From the NCBI GenBank assembly GCA_002796325.1, contig PCXA01000015.1:1-64000 (forward strand): a stretch of 64,000 nt of DNA, read 5' to 3'. Source of the DNA: Deltaproteobacteria bacterium CG11_big_fil_rev_8_21_14_0_20_47_16 (GTDB lineage Bacteria > UBA10199 > GCA-002796325 > 1-14-0-20-47-16). The notes under the pieces are model-generated. The model searched no databases. It worked only from the letters and a program-made list of their open reading frames with translations, and was not told the DNA's origin. A program made the translations under genes and the position numbers. Below, piece by piece: positions 52,255 to 61,783 of the stretch (positions are counted from its first letter, which is position 1; the number at the start of each line of letters is the position of its first letter).

Positions 52255-54483
52255 ATGACAGCAATTAGCTACAAAACAAGTATTCCGGGTAAAGCAGATA
52301 CGGCTACACAGACGCCGAATAACACTGATTTATCCAACTTGGTAGACGCTACCCAGAATCAGCCACCACAGGATTCCTATGTCGATCAGCTGACAAAACT
52401 GGGTTACGCCAAAATGGGTAAATCCATGCCATCCGATAGCAATGTACAATCAACAGACCCTGTTGGTGACATGATGGCAGCATTGAATCAGTTTGACAGT
52501 GCAACTACGGGATCGGGTCCATTTAAGAAAATCAGTGCGGAAAGTGTTCTTAGCAGCTTCCCAGACAGTCCCGAAGATGTCTTGGATAAATTTAAATCAG
52601 TGGCAACACTGCTGAAATCTAAACTTGATGAGGTCAATCAAGTACTCGCAAGTGGTAAAGGCAACCTTCAACAATTGCACCAGACCCAACAATTCAAGGG
52701 CAAGTTGGAAGATCTTCTTTCTTTCTATAACAATCAGGTGGCCAAGGTTGCGGCCTATGTACCAGTCAAAAATGCACAATGGCAAAAGGAACTTACCAAT
52801 TTTCAACAGCATGGCGGCTCGGCCAAGCCTGAAAACTTCGATCTCGATGGTGATGGCTGGATTGGCAAACCTGGCGCCCCTGGAAGCTATCGTATTGGTG
52901 TTCATACTTATGACAAGAAATATACAGACCCTGTTGCTAAAAAGTTGGGGCTCAAATGCGACTTTAAAAAAGGCGATACCCAAAGTTGGGCGATCAACCC
53001 TGAAACCAAGCAGCGCGTCATGTTTGATCCCATCAGCAAAAAAGTCGTGAACGAACAAATTGCCGCTCCTGATTATATTGCTAACCTGGGAAATGGCTTT
53101 AATTCATTAGTGGATCAAGCAGATGGTAAGATGACTCTGACTGTCAATAACGCCACGGGCACCTACTTTGCTGAAGCTGGTCTCGAACTCCACACGCCAG
53201 AATATATTTATGTGGAAACAGATGCTGATGGTGAAGTCATTACTCCACCACAGGTGGCTCCATTCAAATTAGAAAATGGCGCATTAGTACAAGACAAACC
53301 CGAAGGCAATTACAAGCAGGTCTACATCAAAGAAATGCGTGTAAGCTCTGAACGCGGCGAAGACGGCACACCTGGTGGTGATATTACAGTCGAATTCCGT
53401 GGTGGTTTGGATGGTGATACCAAAAAGATTTTGTCACTTCGTATCAAAGGCACGGGTGACATACAAAAGGCCACAGACGTTGCGCTGGCGATCACATCTG
53501 GTGATAAAAAGGGTGACATCAATAGCTACCGAGAAACCCCTGTCATTATTGATGCGGGTTCATATGAGTCCACCTGCCGTGCTGGGATTAACAACTTTAG
53601 CTATTTTGATGATCTTGAAAATAAGGACCCCAACAACACGTCACAAATTAATGACACACTTGATAAGTTCCGGGCCGTCAATGGCTCCGAAATTAATTCA
53701 GTCTTGAATCGTGGTATTACATTTAAGACCAAAGGCCACATCTCTGGCACCAACTCCAACGACCTATACATTGTGGAAGAACCTGCTGATTACTTGGGCG
53801 TTGATGATCCTGCGTATACAACCGTCATTGAAGGTGGCAAAGGCAACAATGCTCTCTTTGCTGAAGGCAAAGGATCCCTCTTTGCCAATGGTATTACACT
53901 GGCCTCCAAAGAGAGCGGTGATGCCGAGGATACAATCAGCATTGGTATTAATCCTTATGGATATAAAAAAGACAAAACAACCGGCATCATTCAAAGTGCT
54001 GAAGGCGAGAGCAGTAACAAGATCTACATGCACATCAATGCCATGAATTCGACGATACAAGTTGAAAATGCACCTGATATACCCAATGAAACCAATAAGC
54101 CCGGTGTTATCCCCTGGGAGAGTGACGACATCTACGACGTACATGGCAAAGAAGTTCATGTTGTCGAATCAGAACTCGATACAGATGTCAGTAATATCCA
54201 AGGGCTTAAAGTTGATGAAGTAGCGGGTAGCGGTGACTTCACCAGTGGTGGATCTGTCTTTGATGAAAAGGTTAAGGGCCTCGAGGCCAGCATTGGTAAA
54301 CCCGCCAGCAATGAATTAGATGAATTCCAGGTTGAGGGGGAAAATTTTGTCTGGCAACAGGGTAAACATTACCAAGAAGACAAAAACATGTTGGATGGCT
54401 TCTTTACTGATTTTAGTAGTGCCAACTTGGACACAGCAGATCCGTTTAAACAACTTGAGGATCTTGATAAGAAAGTAAGTTAA
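52255..54483 (+). CDS. Large unknown protein, RTX-related, without signal peptide
   Basis: 742 aa, not recognised. ATG at 52255 has AGGGGTG about 4-9 nt upstream; a frame extension to 52198 crosses the promoter. Residues 1-200 are Gln/Ser/Asp-rich and helical. At about 52843-52880 is an EF-hand-like loop D-L-D-G-D-G-W. Around 53380-53460 is a block G-D-I-T-V-E-F-R-G-G-L-D-G-D that resembles two blocks of the next gene. Around 53830-53900 it has beta-roll-like text, I-E-G-G-K-G-N-N-A-L-F-A-E-G. Only one Cys pair. Co-transcribed with the RTX gene 11 nt downstream. Probably exported without a Sec signal (inference). Confidence 0.85.
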   Translation: MTAISYKTSIPGKADTATQTPNNTDLSNLVDATQNQPPQDSYVDQLTKLGYAKMGKSMPSDSNVQSTDPVGDMMAALNQFDSATTGSGPFKKISAESVLSSFPDSPEDVLDKFKSVATLLKSKLDEVNQVLASGKGNLQQLHQTQQFKGKLEDLLSFYNNQVAKVAAYVPVKNAQWQKELTNFQQHGGSAKPENFDLDGDGWIGKPGAPGSYRIGVHTYDKKYTDPVAKKLGLKCDFKKGDTQSWAINPETKQRVMFDPISKKVVNEQIAAPDYIANLGNGFNSLVDQADGKMTLTVNNATGTYFAEAGLELHTPEYIYVETDADGEVITPPQVAPFKLENGALVQDKPEGNYKQVYIKEMRVSSERGEDGTPGGDITVEFRGGLDGDTKKILSLRIKGTGDIQKATDVALAITSGDKKGDINSYRETPVIIDAGSYESTCRAGINNFSYFDDLENKDPNNTSQINDTLDKFRAVNGSEINSVLNRGITFKTKGHISGTNSNDLYIVEEPADYLGVDDPAYTTVIEGGKGNNALFAEGKGSLFANGITLASKESGDAEDTISIGINPYGYKKDKTTGIIQSAEGESSNKIYMHINAMNSTIQVENAPDIPNETNKPGVIPWESDDIYDVHGKEVHVVESELDTDVSNIQGLKVDEVAGSGDFTSGGSVFDEKVKGLEASIGKPASNELDEFQVEGENFVWQQGKHYQEDKNMLDGFFTDFSSANLDTADPFKQLEDLDKKVS

Positions 54484-54494
54484 GGAGATTAATA

Positions 54495-56294
54495 ATGGCC
54501 GTTAATTTTTCTAATATTGGTAAGGCAAGCTCGAGTGGCGTTAAATCTACACAAGAGTTGAAGGTTGAAGTTCAGGATCGCATTGACCAGATCCATAAGG
54601 TTAAAGAAGAACAATCCGCCTACCTATCAATGGATGACACTGCCAAGCTTGAAGAAATGGAAGCCTTGTTACAGGGCTCGCTGGCCATTCTGGACCAATA
54701 CGAAAAAACAGGCGGTTCTCTTCCCTCTTCTGCAACTGACCAGTCTCAATTGCCAGATGACATTCGTTCTAGCCTTCCAGATATGCATGTAGGATGGAAT
54801 GGGACATTTCAGATGGATGACAGTGACGGCGTCTATAACCACATTTTGAAAGTAGTCAATCAAGGTGCTGACGCTAAAAATGGCCTGGTATTTAAGATGG
54901 ATGATAGCATGAAGTCCGTTGAAGGAAGCAATGTTGGAAAAGATATTCTCGTAACAGTTACGTATAAAGATAATACCAAGGAAACATACCTTTTAAAAAA
55001 TCAGGTCAACAGCAATACGCAAATTACATTTGCTTCAACATCACCTGATGGTGTGACCATGAATTTTTCTCAAGTCAAACGCATCAATTCTGAAGCCCCG
55101 GGACTTTTCCTATTGGGCGGCATTGGTGATGATACCCTCATTGGTTCACAAGGTAAGGACTATATAGACGGTGGCGAAGGTGCCGATACCCTGTATGGTT
55201 TGGGCGGCATGGATGCGCTCCAGGGTGGTTCCGGTAAGGATACCCTCGTGGGTGGTGGTAATGGGGATACGCTAGACGGTGGTGCTGATTACGATAAAAC
55301 GATCACAGGTAGTGGTGATCATGTGGTGGATGAAGAGGACACATCTACGCAGACAACACAATATTTTGACCATAAGTATCTAAGTGGCACTGACGGTTGG
55401 TCATCTGATGACAAAACCATTAATGGCCAAAAGGAAACCATACTCGTCAAGGACCCCTCTTCATCGAATAATACGATTCATCTGAAGGTACCCGATGGGT
55501 ATATGGCATTTGGTCAACCCGACGGAGCTGACCTGGTCATGACACTCCAAAAACTAGACGACAATGGCATTCCCACGGAAACCTCTATTGTTCGTTTTAA
55601 AGGGGTCTTGGCCAAGGATAATCAAACTCACATCAACATTGAGAGTGGCAGCAAACTTCACAATTCGGTTATTGACTTGGGTGGCGTTAATACAGGGTTT
55701 AACATTGTTTCAATGAAGAAAGGAAAGGCGGATGACGTTCTGATTGCCCCTAAAAACGAATTGGATAACTTGGGAATAAAGATTGATGAACTGGGTCATT
55801 CGACTGTCACGAAACCAGAAGCCGATAAAATCAACAAAGCCATGACGGGTAAAGATTCGGACAAAGTACAACACTATTGGATTGAAAGCACGACTGACAA
55901 GGACAACAAGCCCCTTACTACTGCGGAATCAACAGTCAATTCTGATGGCTCCATTAGCTTGTCATTGAAGGGACAGGCAATTGAAGATCTTGATTTAAAT
56001 CTACCAGAGGGTTACCTCAACCCCATGACCCAACAAGGAAATGGTGAGCTGATTGTGACTGCGTTTCAATATAATCCAGATAAAAAGGTCATTGGTCAGT
56101 TGGTCATTAAGATCAAACAAGATGCCAACGGAAATCCAAAATCAGTGAACGGTGCCCCCACCGCTGCAATGGCCATCAAACTGATTGGTCAGAATAAAAA
56201 GGATAGTGGTGGTGTATTTGTGGGCAGCCAATTCTCAACAGACTCTTCCGAAGCTGGCGATAACGACATTATTTTCAATAATGAAAATCAGTAA
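54495..56294 (+). CDS. RTX-repeat calcium-binding protein
   Basis: 599 aa, no signal peptide, AAGGAG before the ATG. Coiled-coil-like N terminus (residues 15-75). The nonapeptide region lies at about 55110-55300: G-G-I-G-D-D-T-L-I-G-S, G-G-E-G-A-D-T-L-Y-G, G-G-S-G-K-D-T-L-V-G, G-G-N-G-D-T-L-D-G-G. These fold as a calcium beta-roll. Two related blocks follow, L-K-V-P-D-G-Y (near 55485) and L-N-L-P-E-G-Y (near 55995), each followed by D/E-L-V/I-M/V-T and ending in a K-rich strand. RTX proteins are usually secreted by type I systems; none is in the window. The repeats are central rather than C-terminal, which is unusual. Ends 7 nt inside convergent truA. Confidence 0.9.
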   Translation: MAVNFSNIGKASSSGVKSTQELKVEVQDRIDQIHKVKEEQSAYLSMDDTAKLEEMEALLQGSLAILDQYEKTGGSLPSSATDQSQLPDDIRSSLPDMHVGWNGTFQMDDSDGVYNHILKVVNQGADAKNGLVFKMDDSMKSVEGSNVGKDILVTVTYKDNTKETYLLKNQVNSNTQITFASTSPDGVTMNFSQVKRINSEAPGLFLLGGIGDDTLIGSQGKDYIDGGEGADTLYGLGGMDALQGGSGKDTLVGGGNGDTLDGGADYDKTITGSGDHVVDEEDTSTQTTQYFDHKYLSGTDGWSSDDKTINGQKETILVKDPSSSNNTIHLKVPDGYMAFGQPDGADLVMTLQKLDDNGIPTETSIVRFKGVLAKDNQTHINIESGSKLHNSVIDLGGVNTGFNIVSMKKGKADDVLIAPKNELDNLGIKIDELGHSTVTKPEADKINKAMTGKDSDKVQHYWIESTTDKDNKPLTTAESTVNSDGSISLSLKGQAIEDLDLNLPEGYLNPMTQQGNGELIVTAFQYNPDKKVIGQLVIKIKQDANGNPKSVNGAPTAAMAIKLIGQNKKDSGGVFVGSQFSTDSSEAGDNDIIFNNENQ

Positions 56295-57073
56295 TAAACT
56301 TTCATTAAATAGAGCCCTTCAGCGGGTGCGCAAACACCACCTGCGCGACGGTCTTTGGCATCAAGCGCTTTCTTAATGTCCCCTGCCTGACGTCGCCCTT
56401 CCCCCACCTCCAAAACGGTGCCGACGATATTGCGAACCATCTGCTTTAAAAAGCCTTCACCTACAACATCACAGGCAATGAGGTGCCCTGCAAGTGGTGC
56501 CGCAGAGGCCACTTCCAGACGCGCATCTGCTTTCAATTCATGCCACTGGATATCCAATACAGTTCTTTCCTTGGACTTACTTTGATCATCAATTGCACAG
56601 TACGCCGTAAAATCATGTTGACCAACCAGCTGCTGGCTGACTTCATTCATTAGATCAATATTCAAGTCTCTAAACCGATGCCATGACCGATTGGATAAAA
56701 TTGCGCTCGCATGGGGTGCATTCAGAATCAGATACCGATACCATTTCTTTTTGGCATCGCGTTGTGCATGAAAGTCAGATGGGGCGTCCTCAACGCTTAC
56801 AACACGAATATCCGATGGCAAGATCGAATTGAGACCACGCAAAAATCCAAATGTCGGAATTTCGGTTGTGGTGTCAAAATGAACCGGCAGGCCCAGGGCA
56901 TGAACACCGGAATCTGTACGCGATGAACCCACTAGAGACACATCATGCCCCACCATCGCTTTTACAGCTGACGTGACAACCTCTTGAATGGATAGGCCAT
57001 TGTCTTGCACTTGCCAGCCACAATAGGCAGTGCCCACATATTCCAAAATCATTTTAATTCGACGTGAAAACAT
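56288..57073 (-). CDS. truA: tRNA pseudouridine synthase A
   Basis: 261 aa, forms pseudouridine at positions 38-40. The catalytic Asp lies in S-S-R-T-D-S-G-V-H-A-L-G; V-R-N-I-V-G-T near 215. ATG at 57073, or 57052 which begins directly at M-I-L-E-Y. Last gene of the psd run, 6 nt after the chimeric surface protein. Confidence 0.96.
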   Translation of the reverse strand: MFSRRIKMILEYVGTAYCGWQVQDNGLSIQEVVTSAVKAMVGHDVSLVGSSRTDSGVHALGLPVHFDTTTEIPTFGFLRGLNSILPSDIRVVSVEDAPSDFHAQRDAKKKWYRYLILNAPHASAILSNRSWHRFRDLNIDLMNEVSQQLVGQHDFTAYCAIDDQSKSKERTVLDIQWHELKADARLEVASAAPLAGHLIACDVVGEGFLKQMVRNIVGTVLEVGEGRRQAGDIKKALDAKDRRAGGVCAPAEGLYLMKVYY

Positions 57074-57079
57074 ACGAAC

Positions 57080-59599
57080 TCAAAAGGTAAAAAGGCAACC
57101 CAGGGAATACAGAGCGCCAGAAAGATTTAACCCACCACCACCAAAATTGTTGACCCATTTATACATACCTTCCAATATTATATAAACTTGTGTTTCCTTT
57201 TTTGACTCAGCAAAAGATTCATCAAGCCAGTGTGTTACTGGAATTTGCAACCCCGCCCCTCCATACAAGCCCTTCTTTACACCATATATTTTACTCCCAG
57301 AGTCATTCTCGCGGAATACGTCAAATTCAAGTCCACCACGAACATAGGGCGCTACCCACTGCTTTCGTGAGTACAAGAAATGGTATGATCCACCCACAGT
57401 AACGGGGAAAACCATCAGCGAAAAACTATCTTGAGAAACTGCGCCGGAGGTCGCGCCAATTGCGCTTCCAGTCTTGTAAAACATTCCGACCCCTACTTCG
57501 GCACCAATGCGCTCATTAAATAGAAAGCCCCCCTCTACCATTCCTTGCAAATTATAAAATGCTGGGAAAAAAACCTTCGTGGTACTTGCCGTTGGTTGCC
57601 ACAAACTTAGTTTAGCATCGACAAACCAACCATACTTAATGAAGGGTGATTGAGGGACTTCAATGGTGCTATGCTCCGTAAAGTCACCAGCGATTGCCTT
57701 CGACTGCATAGACAAGATCACTAGAGGCATTAGCATGATAACTACTGCACGCCGTAGTCGAAGCCTCCAAATGGCGAGAACCAGAAGGAACCCCATCCAA
57801 TAGAAATTGAATGAAGTCGACTGTTCTGCATTGGAAATCAAGCTACACCCAGATTCACCAGTATAACCCGCTGGCCCTACTGTTTGCTCAGGAGTTGCAG
57901 TAATCTCCAATCCACCCGAAAATGTATTCGTACGCGGACCCACATTGCCTGAATCATCAACACCTTCAATTGCCAAATAATATAGTGTTCCGTTGGTCAG
58001 CCCACCCACGACTCCTGTTAAAACTGAGTCACTGCCTTGCGTAACTGTTGCAGCCACAGTTGATTTAGTCGTAACAAGAACAGGATCTGTATCGGCATAA
58101 ACATTATAGTGGTTGATGTCATTTTGGGTCAGTCGTACAAAATTGATATATGCACGCGTGTTGCCAAATGATGAACTCAAGACTGAAACTGCCGGTGGTG
58201 GCGTATCTACCGAAATTGATGCCACACGGCGTCCGACATTCCCTGCGCTATCTGTCACAAAGAAGTAGACTGAATTGGACCCTTCTTCGAAAGCAGATGA
58301 GTTGCTATCGTACGGAATGATCACATCCTGCGCTGTGTTAGCAGTCGTCACAGTTCCGTTTGTATTCCCACTGGAATCTTGCAGCAACGTTCCCGTTCCG
58401 GCAACAGTCCCACCTGATCGCATCACATAGGTGCCCGCTTCATCCGCTTGAAAATTAACCGTCACAGTTTCACCCACGCCCAAGCTACTGCCACCCCCTG
58501 AGTATGTTGTTGAATTAATCGTGACCCATGGATTATCCGAAATGACACCAATGTTACCACTCGCACCTGACACATAAATATAACCGTCTGTACTGGCAAC
58601 CATGGGGCCTACGTTTGTAGATGCAAGAGGCTCATTATCATCTGTCGTAGTGCCTTCATCAAACACATCATTGTTTGTTGTATCGAAAATAGAAATACCC
58701 CCACTCCCCGCCACATAACCATAAACCCCTGTTGGTTGAGTGACATTGGTTATCAAAAGTTGGTTAAGATTACCATTGGGTGTGAGCGTAAATGTGGAAA
58801 CCACACTTTTTGCAGAAATACTAAATTGCACGGCATTAATGGCTGTTTTATCAATCACATAAATGTACTGGCGGTCTGGCGTTGGATAAATCCCCATCAA
58901 CTGATCGTTAGATGCATTGGTAAGCGACTGGTTTTCACTATTCACTGCAACCGCAAACGCCGCAGGAGAACCCAATGGAAAATAAATAATCGCACCCAGA
59001 TTGGTACTCATATACACTTCGCTGGCATCCGAAGTAGATTGCGGCGAAAACACAATATTCTGCACCTGAAAGTTACCTACCAAACCCGTATCATTCAATG
59101 GAATCTGCGTTGCCGTGTTGGTACTGATAACATACTGGATAACACTGGTATCTGTCACATCAACAACAAAGAGCTTGTTGCCCCCAACAGAATCCGCGAC
59201 ACCCATTCCCAGTTGCTTTCCAGCCGCCAGTGTAATCAAAGTCGGAGCAGCAGTAATATTCCCCAAATCGTATTTGATCAAATTACCGTTATCTTGAGAG
59301 CAATAAACCGCATTTTGGGCAGATGAGTACATAAGCCCTACAAAGCTGGCTTGCGGAAAGGTATCAGTATCCTGTGTAATGTCGTAGGGTTGGGTCGCAG
59401 AAAGAGCAAAGGTACCTGTATCTACAATGGCAAACGTACTACTATAGCATACATAGAGAGAGGCATTATCGCTGCTAATCGCAAATTGAACCGCCTGACT
59501 GAGCCCAAGACTTAAATTGGCACTCACCTTGTTTGGAAAGGCCTGCGCAACACTGCTGAGAAGAACTCCCAACACTATGATTAATGCAGCACGCCTCAC
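57080..59599 (-). CDS. Chimeric exported protein: propeller/Ig region, Gly-Cys-TM-Arg tail, then an outer-membrane-type barrel
   Basis: 839 aa. GTG at 59599 (AGGGGGG 3-9 nt upstream) opens a signal peptide ending V-A-Q-A; a TTG at 59623 is weaker. Residues 25-370 look like a beta-propeller (repeated V-Y-V-x-D/S, V-Q-F-S-I-S); 370-590 are Ig/fibronectin-like with D-S-A-G-N-V-G-R-R. Then comes S-G-C-S-L-I, a membrane helix and R-L-R-L-R-R, matching the sorting tail that elsewhere ends proteins. Here it is followed by a second hydrophobic stretch ending S-K-A-I-A-G-D-F, like a signal peptide, and about 180 residues of beta-barrel-like sequence (A-P-Y-V-R-G-G-L-E-F-D-V) ending in Phe. It reads as a fusion of two genes. 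Confidence 0.85.
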   Translation of the reverse strand: MRRAALIIVLGVLLSSVAQAFPNKVSANLSLGLSQAVQFAISSDNASLYVCYSSTFAIVDTGTFALSATQPYDITQDTDTFPQASFVGLMYSSAQNAVYCSQDNGNLIKYDLGNITAAPTLITLAAGKQLGMGVADSVGGNKLFVVDVTDTSVIQYVISTNTATQIPLNDTGLVGNFQVQNIVFSPQSTSDASEVYMSTNLGAIIYFPLGSPAAFAVAVNSENQSLTNASNDQLMGIYPTPDRQYIYVIDKTAINAVQFSISAKSVVSTFTLTPNGNLNQLLITNVTQPTGVYGYVAGSGGISIFDTTNNDVFDEGTTTDDNEPLASTNVGPMVASTDGYIYVSGASGNIGVISDNPWVTINSTTYSGGGSSLGVGETVTVNFQADEAGTYVMRSGGTVAGTGTLLQDSSGNTNGTVTTANTAQDVIIPYDSNSSAFEEGSNSVYFFVTDSAGNVGRRVASISVDTPPPAVSVLSSSFGNTRAYINFVRLTQNDINHYNVYADTDPVLVTTKSTVAATVTQGSDSVLTGVVGGLTNGTLYYLAIEGVDDSGNVGPRTNTFSGGLEITATPEQTVGPAGYTGESGCSLISNAEQSTSFNFYWMGFLLVLAIWRLRLRRAVVIMLMPLVILSMQSKAIAGDFTEHSTIEVPQSPFIKYGWFVDAKLSLWQPTASTTKVFFPAFYNLQGMVEGGFLFNERIGAEVGVGMFYKTGSAIGATSGAVSQDSFSLMVFPVTVGGSYHFLYSRKQWVAPYVRGGLEFDVFRENDSGSKIYGVKKGLYGGAGLQIPVTHWLDESFAESKKETQVYIILEGMYKWVNNFGGGGLNLSGALYSLGCLFTF

Positions 59600-59615
59600 A
59601 GTCCCCCCTAACTGA

Positions 59616-60638
59616 TTAGCCAATTAATTTTTGCTTCAACAGTAACTCAGCAATCTGCACAGCATTTGTTGCTGCTCCTTTGCGAATATTATCTGCAACA
59701 ATCCAGCAATTTAGACCATGTGCAACTGTTGGATCATTGCGAATTCGTCCTACAAAAACTTCATCTCGTCCGGCACATTCAGAAGCAAGTGGGTAAATCT
59801 TCTCACCGGGATCATCCAGCACAACAACACCAGGTGCTCTCTCTAAAAACTCGCGTGCGGTCTCAGCTGACATCGGCTTTTCAGTCTCAATATTGACTGA
59901 TTCACTATGGCCGAAATACACAGGCACACGAACTGCAGTTGCAGACACCTTGATTGAGTCATCCCCCATAATCTTGTTTGTTTCCTTAATCATTTTAATC
60001 TCTTCTTTAGTATACCCGTCCTCTGTAAATACATCAATATGGGGCAAACAATTGAAGGCAATTCGATGCGCAAATACACGTGGTTCTAAATCTTCCCCAG
60101 CATATAATGCTCGAGTAGAGCACGATAGTTCTTCAATCGCCTCTTTGCCAGCACCCGACACTGACTGATAGGTAGAAACAACAACGCGCTTAATCTTAGC
60201 TGCATCATGAATTGGTTTTAGGACTACAACAAGCTGGATTGTGCTGCAGTTTGGGTTTGCAATAATACGCCGTTCTGGGAGCTTATTCAGTGTCTGTGGA
60301 TTCACCTCAGGTACCACCAGAGGAATATCTGCTTCCATACGAAACGCAGAGCTGTTATCAATGGCTACCGCTCCCGCTGCAGCAGCGACAGGACAAAAAT
60401 CTGCGCTGACATTGCCACCCGCAGAAAACAATGCAACATCAACTCCCTTGAATGAGTCCTTGCTCAGTGTTTGCACATCCCAAGTCTTTCCATTGAACTC
60501 AACGGATTTTCCTGAAGAGCGTTCAGAGGCCAACGGAACTAACTTTGCCACCGGAAACTTACGTTCTTCTAGAACGCGAATCATTTCCTCGCCCACCAAC
60601 CCTGTAGCACCTACCACTGCAACTGTTAACCCAGACAT
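59616..60638 (-). CDS. asd: Aspartate-semialdehyde dehydrogenase
   Basis: 340 aa; makes aspartate semialdehyde for lysine/DAP, threonine and methionine. NADP motif V-G-A-T-G-L-V-G, active Cys in N-P-N-C-S-T-I-Q, G-H-S-E-S-V-N and the C-terminal I-V-A-D-N-I-R-K-G-A. AGGAG 6 nt upstream of ATG. Confidence 0.97.
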   Translation of the reverse strand: MSGLTVAVVGATGLVGEEMIRVLEERKFPVAKLVPLASERSSGKSVEFNGKTWDVQTLSKDSFKGVDVALFSAGGNVSADFCPVAAAAGAVAIDNSSAFRMEADIPLVVPEVNPQTLNKLPERRIIANPNCSTIQLVVVLKPIHDAAKIKRVVVSTYQSVSGAGKEAIEELSCSTRALYAGEDLEPRVFAHRIAFNCLPHIDVFTEDGYTKEEIKMIKETNKIMGDDSIKVSATAVRVPVYFGHSESVNIETEKPMSAETAREFLERAPGVVVLDDPGEKIYPLASECAGRDEVFVGRIRNDPTVAHGLNCWIVADNIRKGAATNAVQIAELLLKQKLIG

Positions 60639-60647
60639 ACCATTCTC

Positions 60648-60932
60648 CTATTTCTTAAATAATTTTTCTAACGCCTCTTTTGCTGATTCAGTACGATCAT
60701 CTACCGTGACAAACTTTTTTTCATTCAACTTAAAATAATCGCAGAAGTTTGCTTTTTCTTTATCTGCAACCCAATCCGCCATTGGTTCTCGACATTGTTT
60801 TGCGACATGAGTGTCATACCAGTAACATTGACGGCAGGCATGAAAATCTGCGGTACACTTTTTACAATGTGCCTGTCGACTGATTGGCAACGGTTCATCG
60901 ATCGGCGTGCCACATCCAACACACACACCCAT
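60648..60932 (-). CDS. Small zinc-ribbon protein
   Basis: 94 aa. Cys pairs C-V-G-C, C-K-K-C, C-R-Q-C plus later C-R-E-P and F-C-D-Y-F suggest one or two zinc sites. The second half is helical (A-K-E-A-L-E-K-L-F-K-K). Function unknown; similar small zinc-ribbon proteins are common among deltaproteobacteria. Its ATG overlaps the pssA stop by one base, so it is in the same mRNA. Confidence 0.82.
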   Translation of the reverse strand: MGVCVGCGTPIDEPLPISRQAHCKKCTADFHACRQCYWYDTHVAKQCREPMADWVADKEKANFCDYFKLNEKKFVTVDDRTESAKEALEKLFKK

Positions 60933-61783
60933 CAGTGCAAATCCTCACCTGACTGATCAAAACCATGAACATCTGATGGACGATGCCCACCGCGGTGTGC
61001 ATCCCTGCGTTCCTTAATACGCTGAACCAGTGCCCGACTCTTGCGAAGTGTAATTAACTCCTCAGCAAGGCCACTCACCACATATAGCAACACCAGAACA
61101 AACAATGTAATCTGGGGCTCAGATGCAATGATAAAAATTGTCCCCACTGTGAGCACCAACGAGAAAAATGGCCAACGGGTGTGAAAGTCCATGTGTTTGA
61201 AACTGCGATACCGAATCGTCGAAACCATCAATAAGGCCAAAACAGCCACCATACCAACCATGACAACACTCCGCTTTGGAAGGAGGCTATCAGAAATATA
61301 GTCATGTAGAATAACGGTTGTTGCAATCATGTAGGCTGCAGAAGGAATTGGAAGACCTTGGAAGAAATTTTTCTCAACACTGTCTATTTGCACATTAAAA
61401 CGAGCAAGGCGAAGTGCACCACACGCAAAATAAAGAAACGCCACAAGCCACCCAACACGCGGAAATCCTGATAGAGACCAAAAGTACATCAAAATACCCG
61501 GTGCCAGACCAAACGATGCCAGATCAACCAACGAATCATATTCAATTCCAAATTCAGATTCCGCATTGGCGAGACGTGCAACACGGCCATCTAAAAAGTC
61601 AAAAATCCCACCTGCTATAATTGCCACAGCAGCAGTCACAAACTCCATCTGAAGCGTCGAAACAATCGCAAAAAATCCGCAGAATAAATTGGCTGTTGTA
61701 CACAAATTAGGCAGCAAAAAAACACCACGTTTAATACCGCGGCGACGTCCACGTTGTAAAAACATATCAGGGTCCATACTCAT
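60932..61783 (-). CDS. pssA: CDP-diacylglycerol--serine O-phosphatidyltransferase
   Basis: 283 aa membrane enzyme. CDP-alcohol phosphotransferase motif D-G-R-V-A-R-x(8)-G-x(3)-D-x(3)-D (F-L-D-G-R-V-A-R-L; E-Y-D-S-L-V-D). Start N-L-C-T-T-A-N-L-F-C-G-F near 25 is typical of PssA. A hydrophilic His/Arg-rich tail ends the protein. Overlaps psd by 4 nt; both make phosphatidylethanolamine. Confidence 0.95.
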   Translation of the reverse strand: MSMDPDMFLQRGRRRGIKRGVFLLPNLCTTANLFCGFFAIVSTLQMEFVTAAVAIIAGGIFDFLDGRVARLANAESEFGIEYDSLVDLASFGLAPGILMYFWSLSGFPRVGWLVAFLYFACGALRLARFNVQIDSVEKNFFQGLPIPSAAYMIATTVILHDYISDSLLPKRSVVMVGMVAVLALLMVSTIRYRSFKHMDFHTRWPFFSLVLTVGTIFIIASEPQITLFVLVLLYVVSGLAEELITLRKSRALVQRIKERRDAHRGGHRPSDVHGFDQSGEDLH

